From contig JADJXY010000001.1 of the NCBI GenBank assembly GCA_016720065.1, positions 393,501 to 457,500 on the forward strand: 64,000 nt of DNA, written 5' to 3'. The translations under genes and the position numbers were made by a program. Positions 51,283 through 59,079 of this stretch are shown here, piece by piece. A model generated the notes under the pieces. It was not told the origin of the DNA. It worked only from the letters and a program-made list of their open reading frames with translations, and searched no databases. The DNA is from Betaproteobacteria bacterium (GTDB lineage: Bacteria > Pseudomonadota > Gammaproteobacteria > Burkholderiales > Rhodocyclaceae). Positions within the stretch are counted from its first letter, which is position 1. Each line of letters opens with the position of its first letter.

Positions 51283-51888
51283 ATGGTAACGGAGAAAAAG
51301 CTCACCTCTTCCCGGCTCGAATCTGGAGCCGGATATCATCAGCCGGCGTCGTTTTCCCCGCAGCCGGTCACCGTCGAGTCGCCCGCACTAGAGGTCATGA
51401 CTGATCTCAGGCTGGTTCCTGCTGCGACGATAGATCCTGAAACCCATATCGACGTGGCGAATCAGGCCATGATCGCGCGGGGGGTTCGCTCGCTGCTGGT
51501 TGTCGATCGGGGGGCTAACGTCATCGGAGTCGTCACGGCGCGCGACATTCTCGGCGAGCGTCCCATGCAGATGGTGAGCAAGCGAGGCATGCGGCATGAT
51601 GAGATTCGGGTGGTGGATGTCATGACCCCGGGGTCTGAAATCGAAGTGCTCGAAATGGGAGATGTCTTGCGGGCGCGGGTCGGTGCGATCGTCGAGACGC
51701 TAAAGCGGACAGGGCGGCAGCATGCCTTGGTGGTAGACCATGATGTGGTCGCCAATCGGCAGATGGTGAGGGGAATATTCTCCGCTTCCCAGGTTGCAAG
51801 GCAACTTGGGATTCCTATGCACAACACTGAAGTTGCCCGCACTTTCGCCGAGATTGAGGCTGCCATTTCGCAAGATGCCACGGTGTAG
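51283..51888 (+). CDS. CBS-domain protein
   Basis: 201 residues, two CBS motifs (about 40-95 and 110-175): 'TDLRLVPAATIDPETHIDVANQAMI' region and 'RTGRQHALVVD'. There is a disordered Ser-rich N-terminus. Its role is unknown; it differs from the CBS protein at 31371 in having longer linkers. A GGAGAAGGAGG ribosome binding site precedes the ATG. Confidence 0.82.
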   Translation: MVTEKKLTSSRLESGAGYHQPASFSPQPVTVESPALEVMTDLRLVPAATIDPETHIDVANQAMIARGVRSLLVVDRGANVIGVVTARDILGERPMQMVSKRGMRHDEIRVVDVMTPGSEIEVLEMGDVLRARVGAIVETLKRTGRQHALVVDHDVVANRQMVRGIFSASQVARQLGIPMHNTEVARTFAEIEAAISQDATV

Positions 51889-52405
51889 TGGTTCTGTTTT
51901 AGGCGTTACCGCCGCACTGCTGGTATGGGCGGCCGGTAGCGCTGTGGCCGAGGTCGAAGACGATTTTCGTCTACAGCGCTGGGAGGAAGCCGACGTTGGA
52001 TTTCCTGTGGCGCCGAGTGAGGTGGACTGTCTGCCGTTCTATGTCAGTGCCGCAACCGTCAATCGTTTTTGTGTAGACGCGAAGTCTCTTTCGGTCGGCC
52101 GAGACGGCGTTGTGCGATACACACTGATGATTTCAGCGCCCTCCGGAGTCCGGAACGTGAGCTTCGAAGGGATGCGCTGTGAGACCCGTGAGGTACGCCT
52201 GTACGCTTTGGGCCAGAGTGACGGGTCTTGGTCAAAATCCAGAGGCGAGCGTTGGCGCAGGATTTCCGAGGCTGGGGCCAACCGCCACCACGCGACCCTT
52301 TTTCTGGAGCATTTCTGCCCGGATGGGGTCATTGTTGCCCAGGGTGACGAGGCGCTTGCGAACCTTCGCAGAGGTGGGCGCCGGTCCAGAAATCAGATTT
52401 GGTAA
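51875..52405 (+). CDS. CNP1-like secreted protein
   Basis: 176 residues with signal peptide 'SVLGVTAALLVWAAGSAVA' and the pattern 'WEEADVGFPVAPSEVDCLPFYVS', 'VRYTLMISAPSGVRNVSFEGMRC' (partly), 'FCPDGVIV' typical of CNP1-like (neisserial surface antigen) proteins. The ATG at 51875 overlaps the CBS gene stop by 14 bases. The role is unknown. Confidence 0.78.
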   Translation: MPRCSGSVLGVTAALLVWAAGSAVAEVEDDFRLQRWEEADVGFPVAPSEVDCLPFYVSAATVNRFCVDAKSLSVGRDGVVRYTLMISAPSGVRNVSFEGMRCETREVRLYALGQSDGSWSKSRGERWRRISEAGANRHHATLFLEHFCPDGVIVAQGDEALANLRRGGRRSRNQIW

Positions 52406-52555
52406 GCGGTCAGGTTGGCCTAATTCTTGGAAGGAAGGGCGCTGGGTCCGGCTTTCTTGCCGGGGCGATTCCTCTTCCACTTGTCAGAGGCCTCTCCAGT
52501 CAGTCCGAATGGGTAGGCCAGTTGGTGCAGTAAGATAACTTTGCTGGAGAGTAGC

Positions 52556-53179
52556 TTGGTTTCCGATAGGGTCATCATAGAAGTGGACAAAATCGTTCGG
52601 ACACTTTTTGCACCAGCGATAACCGTGCGTCCTCGGCCGGGGAAGGAATTCCCGGAAGCAAACCTGTCCGAGGTGGAAAGGTGTCACGTCATTGGCCTGA
52701 TGCGTGTGGATCATGTTGGAGAAATCTGTGCGCAAGCGCTCTACCAAGGGCAGGCCCTCTCATCCGGCAATTCAGTCACCAAGGACGCGCTGGTCGAAGC
52801 AGCTAATGAGGAAACGGAGCACTTGGCCTGGACCGAGCAACGCATTCAGGAACTGATGGGGCGAAAAAGCTGCCTGAATCTCTTTTGGTACAGTGGGGCA
52901 TTCGCGCTGGGGGTTTTGGCTGGAACAGCGGGCGATAGGTGGAATCTGGGATTCCTTGCCGAGACCGAGCGCCAAGTGGAGGCACATCTAGACAGCCATT
53001 TGCGCGAATTGCCCCCTAGAGACCTTCGATCCCGCGCGATCGTGGACCAGATGCGGCTCGACGAAATTAGACATGCTGAGATGGCATTGGAACTTGGGGG
53101 GGGCCGTTTGCCGGTGCCGATTGTCGTGGCGATGAAACTTGCCGCGCGATTCATGACCCGCACCGCTTATTACGTTTAG
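52556..53179 (+). CDS. coq7: Demethoxyubiquinone hydroxylase Coq7
   Basis: 207 residues of the di-iron Coq7/UbiF-replacement family, which adds the last hydroxyl group in ubiquinone synthesis. Iron ligands are Glu in 'MRVDHVGEICAQALYQGQ', Glu/His in 'NEETEHLAWTEQR', Glu in 'ERQVEAHLDSHL' and Glu/His in 'DEIRHAEMALE'. The start is TTG 52556, chosen for its GGAGAG ribosome binding site; a TTG at 52541 is the alternative. There is an in-frame run of eight G near 53097. Confidence 0.92.
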   Translation: MVSDRVIIEVDKIVRTLFAPAITVRPRPGKEFPEANLSEVERCHVIGLMRVDHVGEICAQALYQGQALSSGNSVTKDALVEAANEETEHLAWTEQRIQELMGRKSCLNLFWYSGAFALGVLAGTAGDRWNLGFLAETERQVEAHLDSHLRELPPRDLRSRAIVDQMRLDEIRHAEMALELGGGRLPVPIVVAMKLAARFMTRTAYYV

Positions 53180-53284
53180 TCTCAATCCCTCGCAGACCTG
53201 CTAGGCAAGCTCAAGTGCAAAGGGTGTTGACGCGGCATCTTAGTAGTCAGATAGGTTCGGCACTCAACGCATCTCCGCTGCTCG

Positions 53285-53316
53285 CGCATCCTCGCCAAAG
53301 CTTTGGCGAGGATGCG
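53285..53316. repeat. 32-bp perfect palindrome
   Basis: The half-site CGCATCCTCGCCAAAG is followed directly by its exact complement, centred at 53300/53301 on AAAGCTTT. It lies between coq7 and osmC, whose coding ends face each other. It could extrude as a cruciform or act as a two-way terminator; neither side has a T-run. Confidence 0.75.
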
Positions 53317-53386
53317 GTTCGCTTCGCGCGATGGAGGTGCTGACGCGCGCTTCAGCATCGACGCAAACCTGTCCGACCTCTAGTTC

Positions 53387-53818
53387 TCAGGGAGTGACTT
53401 CCGTCAAGGTAAAGTCATAGGTGATCTCGGCGGTCTTGCTGAGCATGATCGAGGCTGAACAGTACTTTGCCTTGGACAGCTCTATGGCCCGCTTCACGGT
53501 CTCGGGTTTGAGGTCAGAGCCCGCGATCCTGAAACTGAAATGGATGTGCGTGAAGACTTTCGGGTCCGAGTCTGCGCGCTGGGCACTGAGTTGGACGTCG
53601 CAGGCAGTCACTTTGTGGCGGCCCTTCTTCAGGATCATAACAACGTCGAAGGCCGTGCAGCCCCCCGTTCCGGCAAGCAGCAACTCCATTGGCCGCGGTG
53701 CAAGATTACGGCCACCAGCTTCCGGGGCGCCGTCCATTACGACGGCGTGACCACTGCCAGTTTCCCCGAGGAAGGACATTCCGGAGCTGCTACCCAGCCA
53801 ACGAACCGTGCATTCCAT
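53387..53818 (-). CDS. OsmC-family peroxiredoxin
   Basis: 143 residues with the two peroxidatic Cys of OsmC/YhfA-like proteins: 'GTGGCTAFDVVMIL' and 'SKAKYCSASIMLSK'. An N-terminal 'PMELLLAGTGGC' active-site helix is preserved. It reduces organic hydroperoxides or acts as a regulator of redox state. ATG 53818 lies inside a longer frame that extends into low-complexity GC DNA and is not real. Confidence 0.9.
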   Translation of the reverse strand: MECTVRWLGSSSGMSFLGETGSGHAVVMDGAPEAGGRNLAPRPMELLLAGTGGCTAFDVVMILKKGRHKVTACDVQLSAQRADSDPKVFTHIHFSFRIAGSDLKPETVKRAIELSKAKYCSASIMLSKTAEITYDFTLTEVTP

Positions 53819-53981
53819 GGCGGACCTCAAATGCGCGGATTGTAGTGCATTTGATCGGGGCACTGGAGCATCAGCATTGCGGCACTGCAGCAGTATTGCC
53901 TGTTTTATGGTGCGAACGTGGCGTAAGTGGCGGTGCTTTATATTGAATAAATTGTTATAAACATACAATAAGCCGGAACGA

Positions 53982-54133
53982 GGGCCGGGCCGGGGGGGGG
54001 CGGCCCCCCCGGGGCCGGGGCCGGCGGGGCCGGCAGGGCCGGGCCAGCCGGGGGCGGGCCCCCGCGTCCCGCCCCCCCCCCCCCCCGCCGGGCCCCGGCC
54101 CCCCCCGGCCCCCCCGACCCCCGGGCCCCCCCC
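53982..54133. other. Nearly pure G/C low-complexity tract
   Basis: About 152 bases contain only four A/T. The first half is G-rich with GGCC/GGGCC blocks, and a run of 15 C starts near 54072. It is flanked abruptly by AT-rich DNA (53940-53970 and 54134-54190). It codes for no recognisable product. The pattern resembles a consensus artefact or a badly assembled hairpin more than genomic sequence. It belongs to a 629-bp gene-free stretch (53819-54447). Confidence 0.7.
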
Positions 54134-54223
54134 AAAAACCCCCGATATAAACCATGTGGTTAAATGCAATTGTAAAACAACATCGACAAACTAAAAAACA
54201 ATGCTGGAATGCACAACAATAGC

Positions 54224-54252
54224 TTGTCTGCTTTGGCGAGTACAGGCACAAT
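54224..54252 (+). promoter_or_regulatory. Promoter-like boxes for a candidate small RNA
   Basis: TTGTCT (54224-54229), a 17-bp spacer, then CACAAT (54247-54252). Each box matches four of six consensus bases with ideal spacing. Confidence 0.4.
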
Positions 54253-54258
54253 GCACAG

Positions 54259-54367
54259 CGTTGGAACCGTGATCGATCTGAGGTCTTGGTCGCTTGGTTC
54301 AGGCTTGTCTCCTCCACCCTCCTCCTTTGGTGTGGATTTACGCGGCTCTCCGAGCCGCGTTTTTTTT
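54259..54367 (+). ncRNA. Candidate small RNA with anti-Shine-Dalgarno loop
   Basis: A roughly 109-nt transcript is predicted from the promoter-like boxes to the intrinsic terminator. No protein frame fits. Between a weak TCCAC/GTGGA stem (54312-54316 with 54334-54338) lies the exposed CCTCCTCCTTT (about 54318-54328), complementary to ribosome binding sites and a common seed in bacterial regulatory RNAs. A tmRNA 3' end was considered and rejected. Its start and expression are untested, and it is adjacent to the doubtful G/C tract. Confidence 0.4.
54341..54367 (+). terminator. Strong intrinsic terminator
   Basis: An 8-bp stem CGCGGCTC/GAGCCGCG with loop TCC is followed by eight T. No plus-strand gene lies upstream within 1.1 kb. 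Confidence 0.85.
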
Positions 54368-54608
54368 CGCACGTGCGGGGGGGGGCACGCCTGGGTCCGA
54401 AACTCACGCCGCTGCGCGTCCCCACGGGTACGCTGTCTGCATGCAAGTGCAGACGACACGTTAAATTGACCCCCTGACGACAGGAAGAATTGACCCCCTG
54501 GGCGCGAACCAGGAGGTGTCATGAAGGAAGCAAGAGAGCAGCATCCGGGCCTGCGAGGAAGCAGGAGAGAACGGATGCTGGAACCGGAAGCCGGAAGCAG
54601 TCGGGCAG

Positions 54609-54841
54609 ATGTTGGCGTTGGAGCGGCTGGGGTAGGGGACGAAGCGGATTGCGCGGGAGCTGGGCGTGGCGCGCAATACGGTGAAGCGGTATGTGGCGGC
54701 GGGTCGCTACGTGCCGTATCGGGCGCCGGCCCGGCAAGGGAAGTTGGCGGGACTGGGGACGTGGCTGCAGGCGCAGTTTGCGCAGCACCGGGGCAACTGC
54801 GACGTGGTGCGGCAGGAACTGCAACGGCTGCAGGGCGTACC
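54609..54841 (+). pseudogene. istA transposase N-terminal fragment
   Basis: Frame 3 encodes the IstA helix-turn-helix region: 'MLALERLG', an in-frame TAG (54633-54635), then 'GTKRIARELGVARNTVKRY' and 'LGTWLQAQFAQHRGNCDVVRQEL'. The DDE catalytic domain is gone. The fragment ends where istB sequence begins in another frame. Confidence 0.78.
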
Positions 54842-55122
54842 TGCCGTTCGAGCCCAAGGCCGCCCACCTGTTCTTCCAACTGGTCTCAAGGCGCTACGAG
54901 CGCGGCAGCTTCCTCATCACCAGCAACCGCACCGTGTCCGAATGGGGCGTGGTCTTCGGCGATGCCATCGCCGCCACTGCCATCCTCGACCGCATGCTGC
55001 ACCACAGCCACGTCATCACCATCCGCGGTGACAGCTACCGTCTCAAAGACAAGCGTCGCGCCGGGGCACTGCTCCAGCAGCCCCCCGTCGCAGCCCCATC
55101 AACCATTCATCAACCCGCGTAG
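54842..55122 (+). pseudogene. istB helper ATPase C-terminal fragment
   Basis: Frame 1 matches the C-terminal third of IstB: 'LFFQLVSRRYERGSFLITSN', 'WGVVFGDAIAATAILDR', 'HHSHVITIRGDSYRLKDKRR'. Walker motifs are missing. It cannot be functional alone. Confidence 0.83.
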
Positions 55123-55315
55123 GGGGTCAGTTCTCAATGTCGCCAGGGGGTCAATTCCTGGTGTCGCTTGACATGTGTCAGACGCAGTTTGTGACTGGCA
55201 AGATGCGGTGACCCCTGAAATATGTGCGGGGGCCGTAAGATATCGATGGGTGGCCAGTCGGCATTTCGGGTTGCGCGTTGCCGAAAGCGTGGAACGGCAC
55301 ACTCAGGAAGTGCGT

Positions 55316-55345
55316 TTGACACATAGGAATTGGGTGCCTTATACT
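55316..55345 (+). promoter_or_regulatory. Promoter of rplM-rpsI
   Basis: A perfect TTGACA (55316-55321), 18-bp spacer, and TATACT (55340-55345) lie 42 bp before the rplM ATG. The predicted leader is about 35 nt. The IS21 remnant ends about 140 bp upstream. Confidence 0.85.
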
Positions 55346-55386
55346 GCGCGGCTTTCTGTAATCAACCCGACCCCAAGGACGGCCAG

Positions 55387-55815
55387 ATGAAAACTTTCTC
55401 CGCCAAGCCGCAAGAGGTGAAGCACGAGTGGTTTGTGGTGGATGCCACGGACAAAGTGCTCGGCCGCCTCGCATCCGAAATCGCTCGCCGTTTGCGAGGC
55501 AAACACAAGGCCATTTACACCCCCCATGTCGACACCGGCGATTTTATCGTCGTGACGAATGTCGAAAAGCTCGCGGTTACGGGTAACAAGGCCGAAGACA
55601 AGAAGTATTACCGTCACTCGGGGTACCCGGGCGGTGTGACCGAGACTACCTTCAAGAAAATGCAGCAGCGTTTCCCTGGCCGTGCGCTGGAAAAGGCTGT
55701 TAAAGGCATGTTGCCCAAGGGGCCGCTAGGCTATGCGATGCTCAAGAAACTGAAGTGCTATTCCGGGGGGGGGCATCCGCATGCAGCGCAACAACCCCGG
55801 GCTCTGGAACTCTAA
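55387..55815 (+). CDS. rplM: 50S ribosomal protein L13
   Basis: 142 residues; 'MKTFSAKPQEVKHEWFVVDA' start and 'GMLPKGPLGYAMLKKLK' are typical L13. Near the C-terminus the usual 'GTEHPHAAQQP' reads 'GGGHPHAAQQP' because of nine consecutive G at about 55767-55775; the frame is kept but two conserved residues change, so a base-calling error is possible. It is cotranscribed with rpsI. Confidence 0.97.
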   Translation: MKTFSAKPQEVKHEWFVVDATDKVLGRLASEIARRLRGKHKAIYTPHVDTGDFIVVTNVEKLAVTGNKAEDKKYYRHSGYPGGVTETTFKKMQQRFPGRALEKAVKGMLPKGPLGYAMLKKLKCYSGGGHPHAAQQPRALEL

Positions 55816-55825
55816 GAGGTAGGAA

Positions 55826-56218
55826 ATGGCTGAAGCTTATTTTTACGGTACTGGGCGCCGCAAGAGCGCGGTGGCTCGCGTGTTCATGAAGCGAGGCGGT
55901 GGGCTGATTGTTGTCAATGGCAAGCCGGTGGACGAGTTTTTCTCCCGCGAGACAGGGCGCATGATCGTGCGGCAGCCGTTGGAGTTGGTGGACCAACTCA
56001 AGGGCTTTGATATCAAGGTCAACGTCACCGGAGGGGGCGAGTCTGGTCAGGCGGGGGCCGTTCGGCATGGGATCACCCGTGCGCTCATCGAGTACGATGC
56101 CGCGATGAAGCCCGCTTTGTCCAAGGCGGGCTTTGTTACCCGTGATGCGCGTGAGGTTGAACGTAAGAAGGTCGGCTTCCACAAAGCTCGTCGTCGCAAG
56201 CAATTCTCGAAGCGCTAA
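55826..56218 (+). CDS. rpsI: 30S ribosomal protein S9
   Basis: 130 residues; 'YFYGTGRRKSAVARVF' start and 'KKVGFHKARRRKQFSKR' C-terminus (the tail that contacts P-site tRNA) are canonical. It follows rplM after 10 bp with an AGAGGTAGG ribosome binding site. Confidence 0.98.
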   Translation: MAEAYFYGTGRRKSAVARVFMKRGGGLIVVNGKPVDEFFSRETGRMIVRQPLELVDQLKGFDIKVNVTGGGESGQAGAVRHGITRALIEYDAAMKPALSKAGFVTRDAREVERKKVGFHKARRRKQFSKR

Positions 56219-56235
56219 ATTGACGTTTCTTCAAG

Positions 56236-56258
56236 AAGCCGCCTCATGGCGGCTTTTT
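56236..56258 (+). terminator. Intrinsic terminator of rplM-rpsI
   Basis: Stem AAGCCGCC/GGCGGCTT with TCAT loop is followed by a T-rich run (TTTTTCCTTTT). Confidence 0.9.
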
Positions 56259-56306
56259 CCTTTTCTGGCCTGGGGATATGATCAAAGCCGCTGAGGGAGA
56301 TGTGTA

Positions 56307-57335
56307 ATGATAAAAGTCGGTATTGTTGGCGGAACGGGGTACACCGGGGTCGAGCTGCTTAGGTTGCTCACACCCCATCCAAAGGTGGAATTGGTGACCA
56401 TCACCTCTCGTGGAGATGCAGGAACGCCGGTCACCCAAATGTTCCCCAGTCTACGAGGTTTCATCGACCTTGCCTTTGAGGATCCAGCCACGGCTCGCCT
56501 TGGCGCATGCGATCTCGTTTTCTTCGCGACCCCGAATGGCATCGCCATGCAGCAGGCCCCGGTCCTGCTTGAGGCCGGAGTCAAGGTAATTGATCTTGCG
56601 GCCGATTTCCGGCTACGTGATGTGCGCGAGTGGGAGAAGTGGTATGGCATGTCCCATGCTGCTCCTGGGTGGGTAGGGCAAGCAGTGTATGGGTTGCCGG
56701 AATTGAATCGCGACCGGATCAAGAAAGCGAGGCTTGTCGCAAACCCCGGGTGTTATCCAACGGCCGTTCAGTTGGGCTTTCTTCCATTACTGCGTTCAGG
56801 GCTGGTCGATACGGATACACTAATCGCCGATGCCAAATCCGGCGTTTCCGGGGCGGGCAGAAAAGCTGAAACGCACATCCTGTTTTCCGAAGCAGCGGAC
56901 AATTTCAAGGCTTACGGTGTTTCGGGTCATCGGCATCTTCCGGAAATTCGCCAGGGCCTTTCGCAGTTTTCGGGTGGAGAAGTCGGACTAACGTTCGTGC
57001 CGCACCTCACGCCGATGATCCGGGGTATTCATGCGACGTTATACGCCCGCATTCGAGAAGAAGTGGATTTCCAAGCGCTTTTCGACACCGCTTATGCAGA
57101 TGAGCCGTTCGTAGATGTCATGCCCCCCGGATCGCATCCGGAGACGCGTTCGGTCCGATCGGCCAATGTTTGTCGTCTGGCCATCCACAGACCTCAGGGG
57201 CAGCGTATCTTGGTAGTGCTTTCGGTCATCGACAACCTTGTGAAGGGGGCCGCGGGACAGGCGGTTCAGAACATGAACCTCATGTTCGGACTCGACGAAA
57301 CCTTAGGGCTATGCCGACCCCCGGTTCTACCCTGA
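56307..57335 (+). CDS. argC: N-acetyl-gamma-glutamyl-phosphate reductase
   Basis: 342 residues; third step of arginine synthesis. NADP site 'VGIVGGTGYTGVELLRLL', catalytic Cys in 'LVANPGCYPTAVQLG', and 'VSGHRHLPEI' are present. It is at a distance from argB (35744), so arginine genes are scattered. The 3' end overlaps the next gene by 25 bases. Confidence 0.96.
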   Translation: MIKVGIVGGTGYTGVELLRLLTPHPKVELVTITSRGDAGTPVTQMFPSLRGFIDLAFEDPATARLGACDLVFFATPNGIAMQQAPVLLEAGVKVIDLAADFRLRDVREWEKWYGMSHAAPGWVGQAVYGLPELNRDRIKKARLVANPGCYPTAVQLGFLPLLRSGLVDTDTLIADAKSGVSGAGRKAETHILFSEAADNFKAYGVSGHRHLPEIRQGLSQFSGGEVGLTFVPHLTPMIRGIHATLYARIREEVDFQALFDTAYADEPFVDVMPPGSHPETRSVRSANVCRLAIHRPQGQRILVVLSVIDNLVKGAAGQAVQNMNLMFGLDETLGLCRPPVLP

Positions 57336-58048
57336 AAATTCGGCGCTTCCGACGTCACTTTGGCATTGCGGCTCCGAAGGTCGTTGTGCGTACTCACATT
57401 CCGTGGCCATGGTATGGGGTCGCGCTGCTGGTACTGATTCTGGGTGTGGCGATTACGGTTTGGGTAGTCGCCCAGCGAGGGGAAAAGGCTGTCCTTGTCG
57501 CGGAAATAAGTGATCTCAGAGAGAGCCTTGCAAGTTCGGAAGCCAAGTTGGCAGGACTGCGCGGATCGCTCGGTACCGAAGTCAGCGGTGTCCAGCTGGA
57601 GCGTACCGTTCGGCAGCAGCTCCAGGTGCGCGTAAAGGCTCTTGAATCCGAGAATGCGGCTCTGAAAGAAGAGATAGCGTATTTTGAGCGACTCGTTCCG
57701 CTTGCCGGTGGAGAGGCCTCGGTGCGGATCGAACGATTCCATGTCACGCGCGACCCTGAGGCCGGAGGGTACCGGTATCGGTTACTGTTGGCGTTTGAGG
57801 CGAGTAAGCAAGTTCGAGAATTCAAGGGGACGCTCCAAATTTCTGTAACTTACGTTCTGGAGGGGAAGGATGCTTTGCTCACTCTGCCGGAAGACGGAAA
57901 GAATGCCAGTGTGATGCTGGTGGAGTTAAAGCACTTCCTTAGGAAAGAAGGGGGCTTTCGACTGCCGAACGCCGCGCGGCTCAAGAGCGTCGAGGCGCGA
58001 ATTCTTCACGGTGGTACACTGCGAGCCAAGCGCTTCGCTACCCTGTAG
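57311..58048 (+). CDS. DUF6776 family membrane protein
   Basis: 245 residues: basic N-terminus, one transmembrane helix (about 34-55, 'YGVALLVLILGVAITVWVVA'), coiled coil (about 62-125), then a beta-rich domain ('YRYRLLLAFEASKQVREFKGTLQISV' region). The frame is open upstream inside argC, but the ATG at 57311 starts the family-like protein. It is regularly found beside bactofilin and erpA in betaproteobacteria. Function unknown. Confidence 0.75.
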   Translation: MPTPGSTLKIRRFRRHFGIAAPKVVVRTHIPWPWYGVALLVLILGVAITVWVVAQRGEKAVLVAEISDLRESLASSEAKLAGLRGSLGTEVSGVQLERTVRQQLQVRVKALESENAALKEEIAYFERLVPLAGGEASVRIERFHVTRDPEAGGYRYRLLLAFEASKQVREFKGTLQISVTYVLEGKDALLTLPEDGKNASVMLVELKHFLRKEGGFRLPNAARLKSVEARILHGGTLRAKRFATL

Positions 58049-58057
58049 GAGATTGTC

Positions 58058-58459
58058 ATGTTCGGTAAGCGTCCTGATGCAAAACCCCAAAACCGGATCG
58101 ATAGCTTGATCGGCGCTGGCACGCGAGTGGAGGGGGATATCAAGTTTTCCGGAGGGCTCCGGATCGACGGTGAGGTCAAAGGTAGCGTAGTAGCCGGCGA
58201 GGGCGCGAGCGCGTCGACCCTGGTTTTGAGCGAGCAGGCGCGAATCGAGGGCGCGGTCGATGTTGCGCATCTCGTCATTAATGGCACCGTAGTTGGCCCG
58301 GTTACCGTTGCAGAGTCACTAGAAATGCAACCTAGAGCCAGAATCGTTGGCGATGTGGAATACTCGCTTATCGAGATGCATCAAGGGGCGGTTATCGAGG
58401 GCAGGCTGGTCCATCAGCCCGGGAAGTCGGTTGAACTTAAGTTGGCGGCTTCCAACTAA
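58058..58459 (+). CDS. Bactofilin-family cytoskeletal protein
   Basis: 133 residues forming a right-handed beta-helix (about residues 15-115) with repeating 'GGLRIDGEVKGSVVAGEG' and 'GAVDVAHLVINGTVVGPV'. The N-terminus 'KRPDAKPQNRIDSLIGAGTRVEG' region (residues about 4-26) is the membrane-linking tail typical of bactofilins. It polymerises without nucleotide and scaffolds envelope proteins. Confidence 0.9.
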   Translation: MFGKRPDAKPQNRIDSLIGAGTRVEGDIKFSGGLRIDGEVKGSVVAGEGASASTLVLSEQARIEGAVDVAHLVINGTVVGPVTVAESLEMQPRARIVGDVEYSLIEMHQGAVIEGRLVHQPGKSVELKLAASN

Positions 58460-58520
58460 CCCGTTGACGGCGTACGCGCTGACTCTGATAATCCCGCCTC
58501 AATTTTTCAAGGAGTTACCC

Positions 58521-58871
58521 ATGAATTCAATTGCAGAAACTTCAGTGCCGCTTGTTTTCACCGATAGTGCGGCGAGCAAGGTGAAGGAACTGATCGAAGA
58601 GGAGGGCAACCCTGGATTGAAGCTTCGCGTTTTTGTGACTGGTGGAGGCTGTTCGGGCTTTCAGTACGGATTCACGTTTGACGAGGAAGTCAATGAAGAC
58701 GATACGACCATGGAGAAAAACGGTGTGACGCTGCTCATCGATCCAATGAGTTATCAGTACCTTGTGGGCGCGGAGATCGATTTCACCGAGGGCTTGGAGG
58801 GGTCGCAGTTCGTGATCCGCAATCCAAATGCTACCTCTACATGTGGTTGTGGGTCCTCATTTTCGGCGTGA
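58521..58871 (+). CDS. erpA: Iron-sulfur cluster insertion protein ErpA
   Basis: 116 residues of the A-type carrier family with the three conserved Cys: 'TGGGCSGFQYGF' and 'TCGCGSSFSA'. 'FTDSAASKVKELIEEEGN' is the standard start. A GGAG ribosome binding site precedes the ATG. A terminator follows. Confidence 0.96.
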   Translation: MNSIAETSVPLVFTDSAASKVKELIEEEGNPGLKLRVFVTGGGCSGFQYGFTFDEEVNEDDTTMEKNGVTLLIDPMSYQYLVGAEIDFTEGLEGSQFVIRNPNATSTCGCGSSFSA

Positions 58872-58885
58872 TCGTAGTTTTTCAG

Positions 58886-58918
58886 ACGAAGGGCGGCCAA
58901 GGCCGCCCTTCGTTGTTT
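58886..58918 (+). terminator. Intrinsic terminator after erpA
   Basis: A 13-bp stem ACGAAGGGCGGCC/GGCCGCCCTTCGT with a two-base loop is followed by TGTTT. The T-run is short, but the stem is very strong. Confidence 0.75.
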
Positions 58919-59079
58919 CTGGCCATTAGCAACGCGCCTCGTTGCAGGTCGATTCGACCGTGTGGAATGTGTGGTGCGCAGGCGGTTGTCGTGCCTCAAG
59001 ATTTAATATTCAGAGGGTTACGAGACTGTCCGGTGTGCGCCGGAGGCGATGAAATTAGCGAGAAAGGTAGTGCAAGCTC

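Larger units (their letters stand above)
54448..55173 (+). mobile_element. Degenerate IS21-family element with internal deletion
   Basis: The ends are inverted: left 'TGCAGACGACAC' and right (complement) 'TGTCAAGCGACACC', each followed by two inward copies of AATTGACCCCCT spaced about 20 bp, as in IS21 ends. Only 726 bp remain, against 2-2.6 kb for an intact element. The inside holds the N-terminal istA part joined directly to the C-terminal istB part. No target duplication was found in the flanks. Confidence 0.8.

Noticed and set aside
53387..54169. Longer osmC frame reaching into the G/C tract
   Set aside because: The extension is Gly/Pro low complexity created by the tract; ATG 53818 gives the normal OsmC length.
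54259..54360. Possible tmRNA 3' end (TTGGTTCAGG ... CTCCTCCACC)
   Set aside because: No T-arm can be paired, there is no CCA in the right place and no upstream tmRNA body or tag frame exists.
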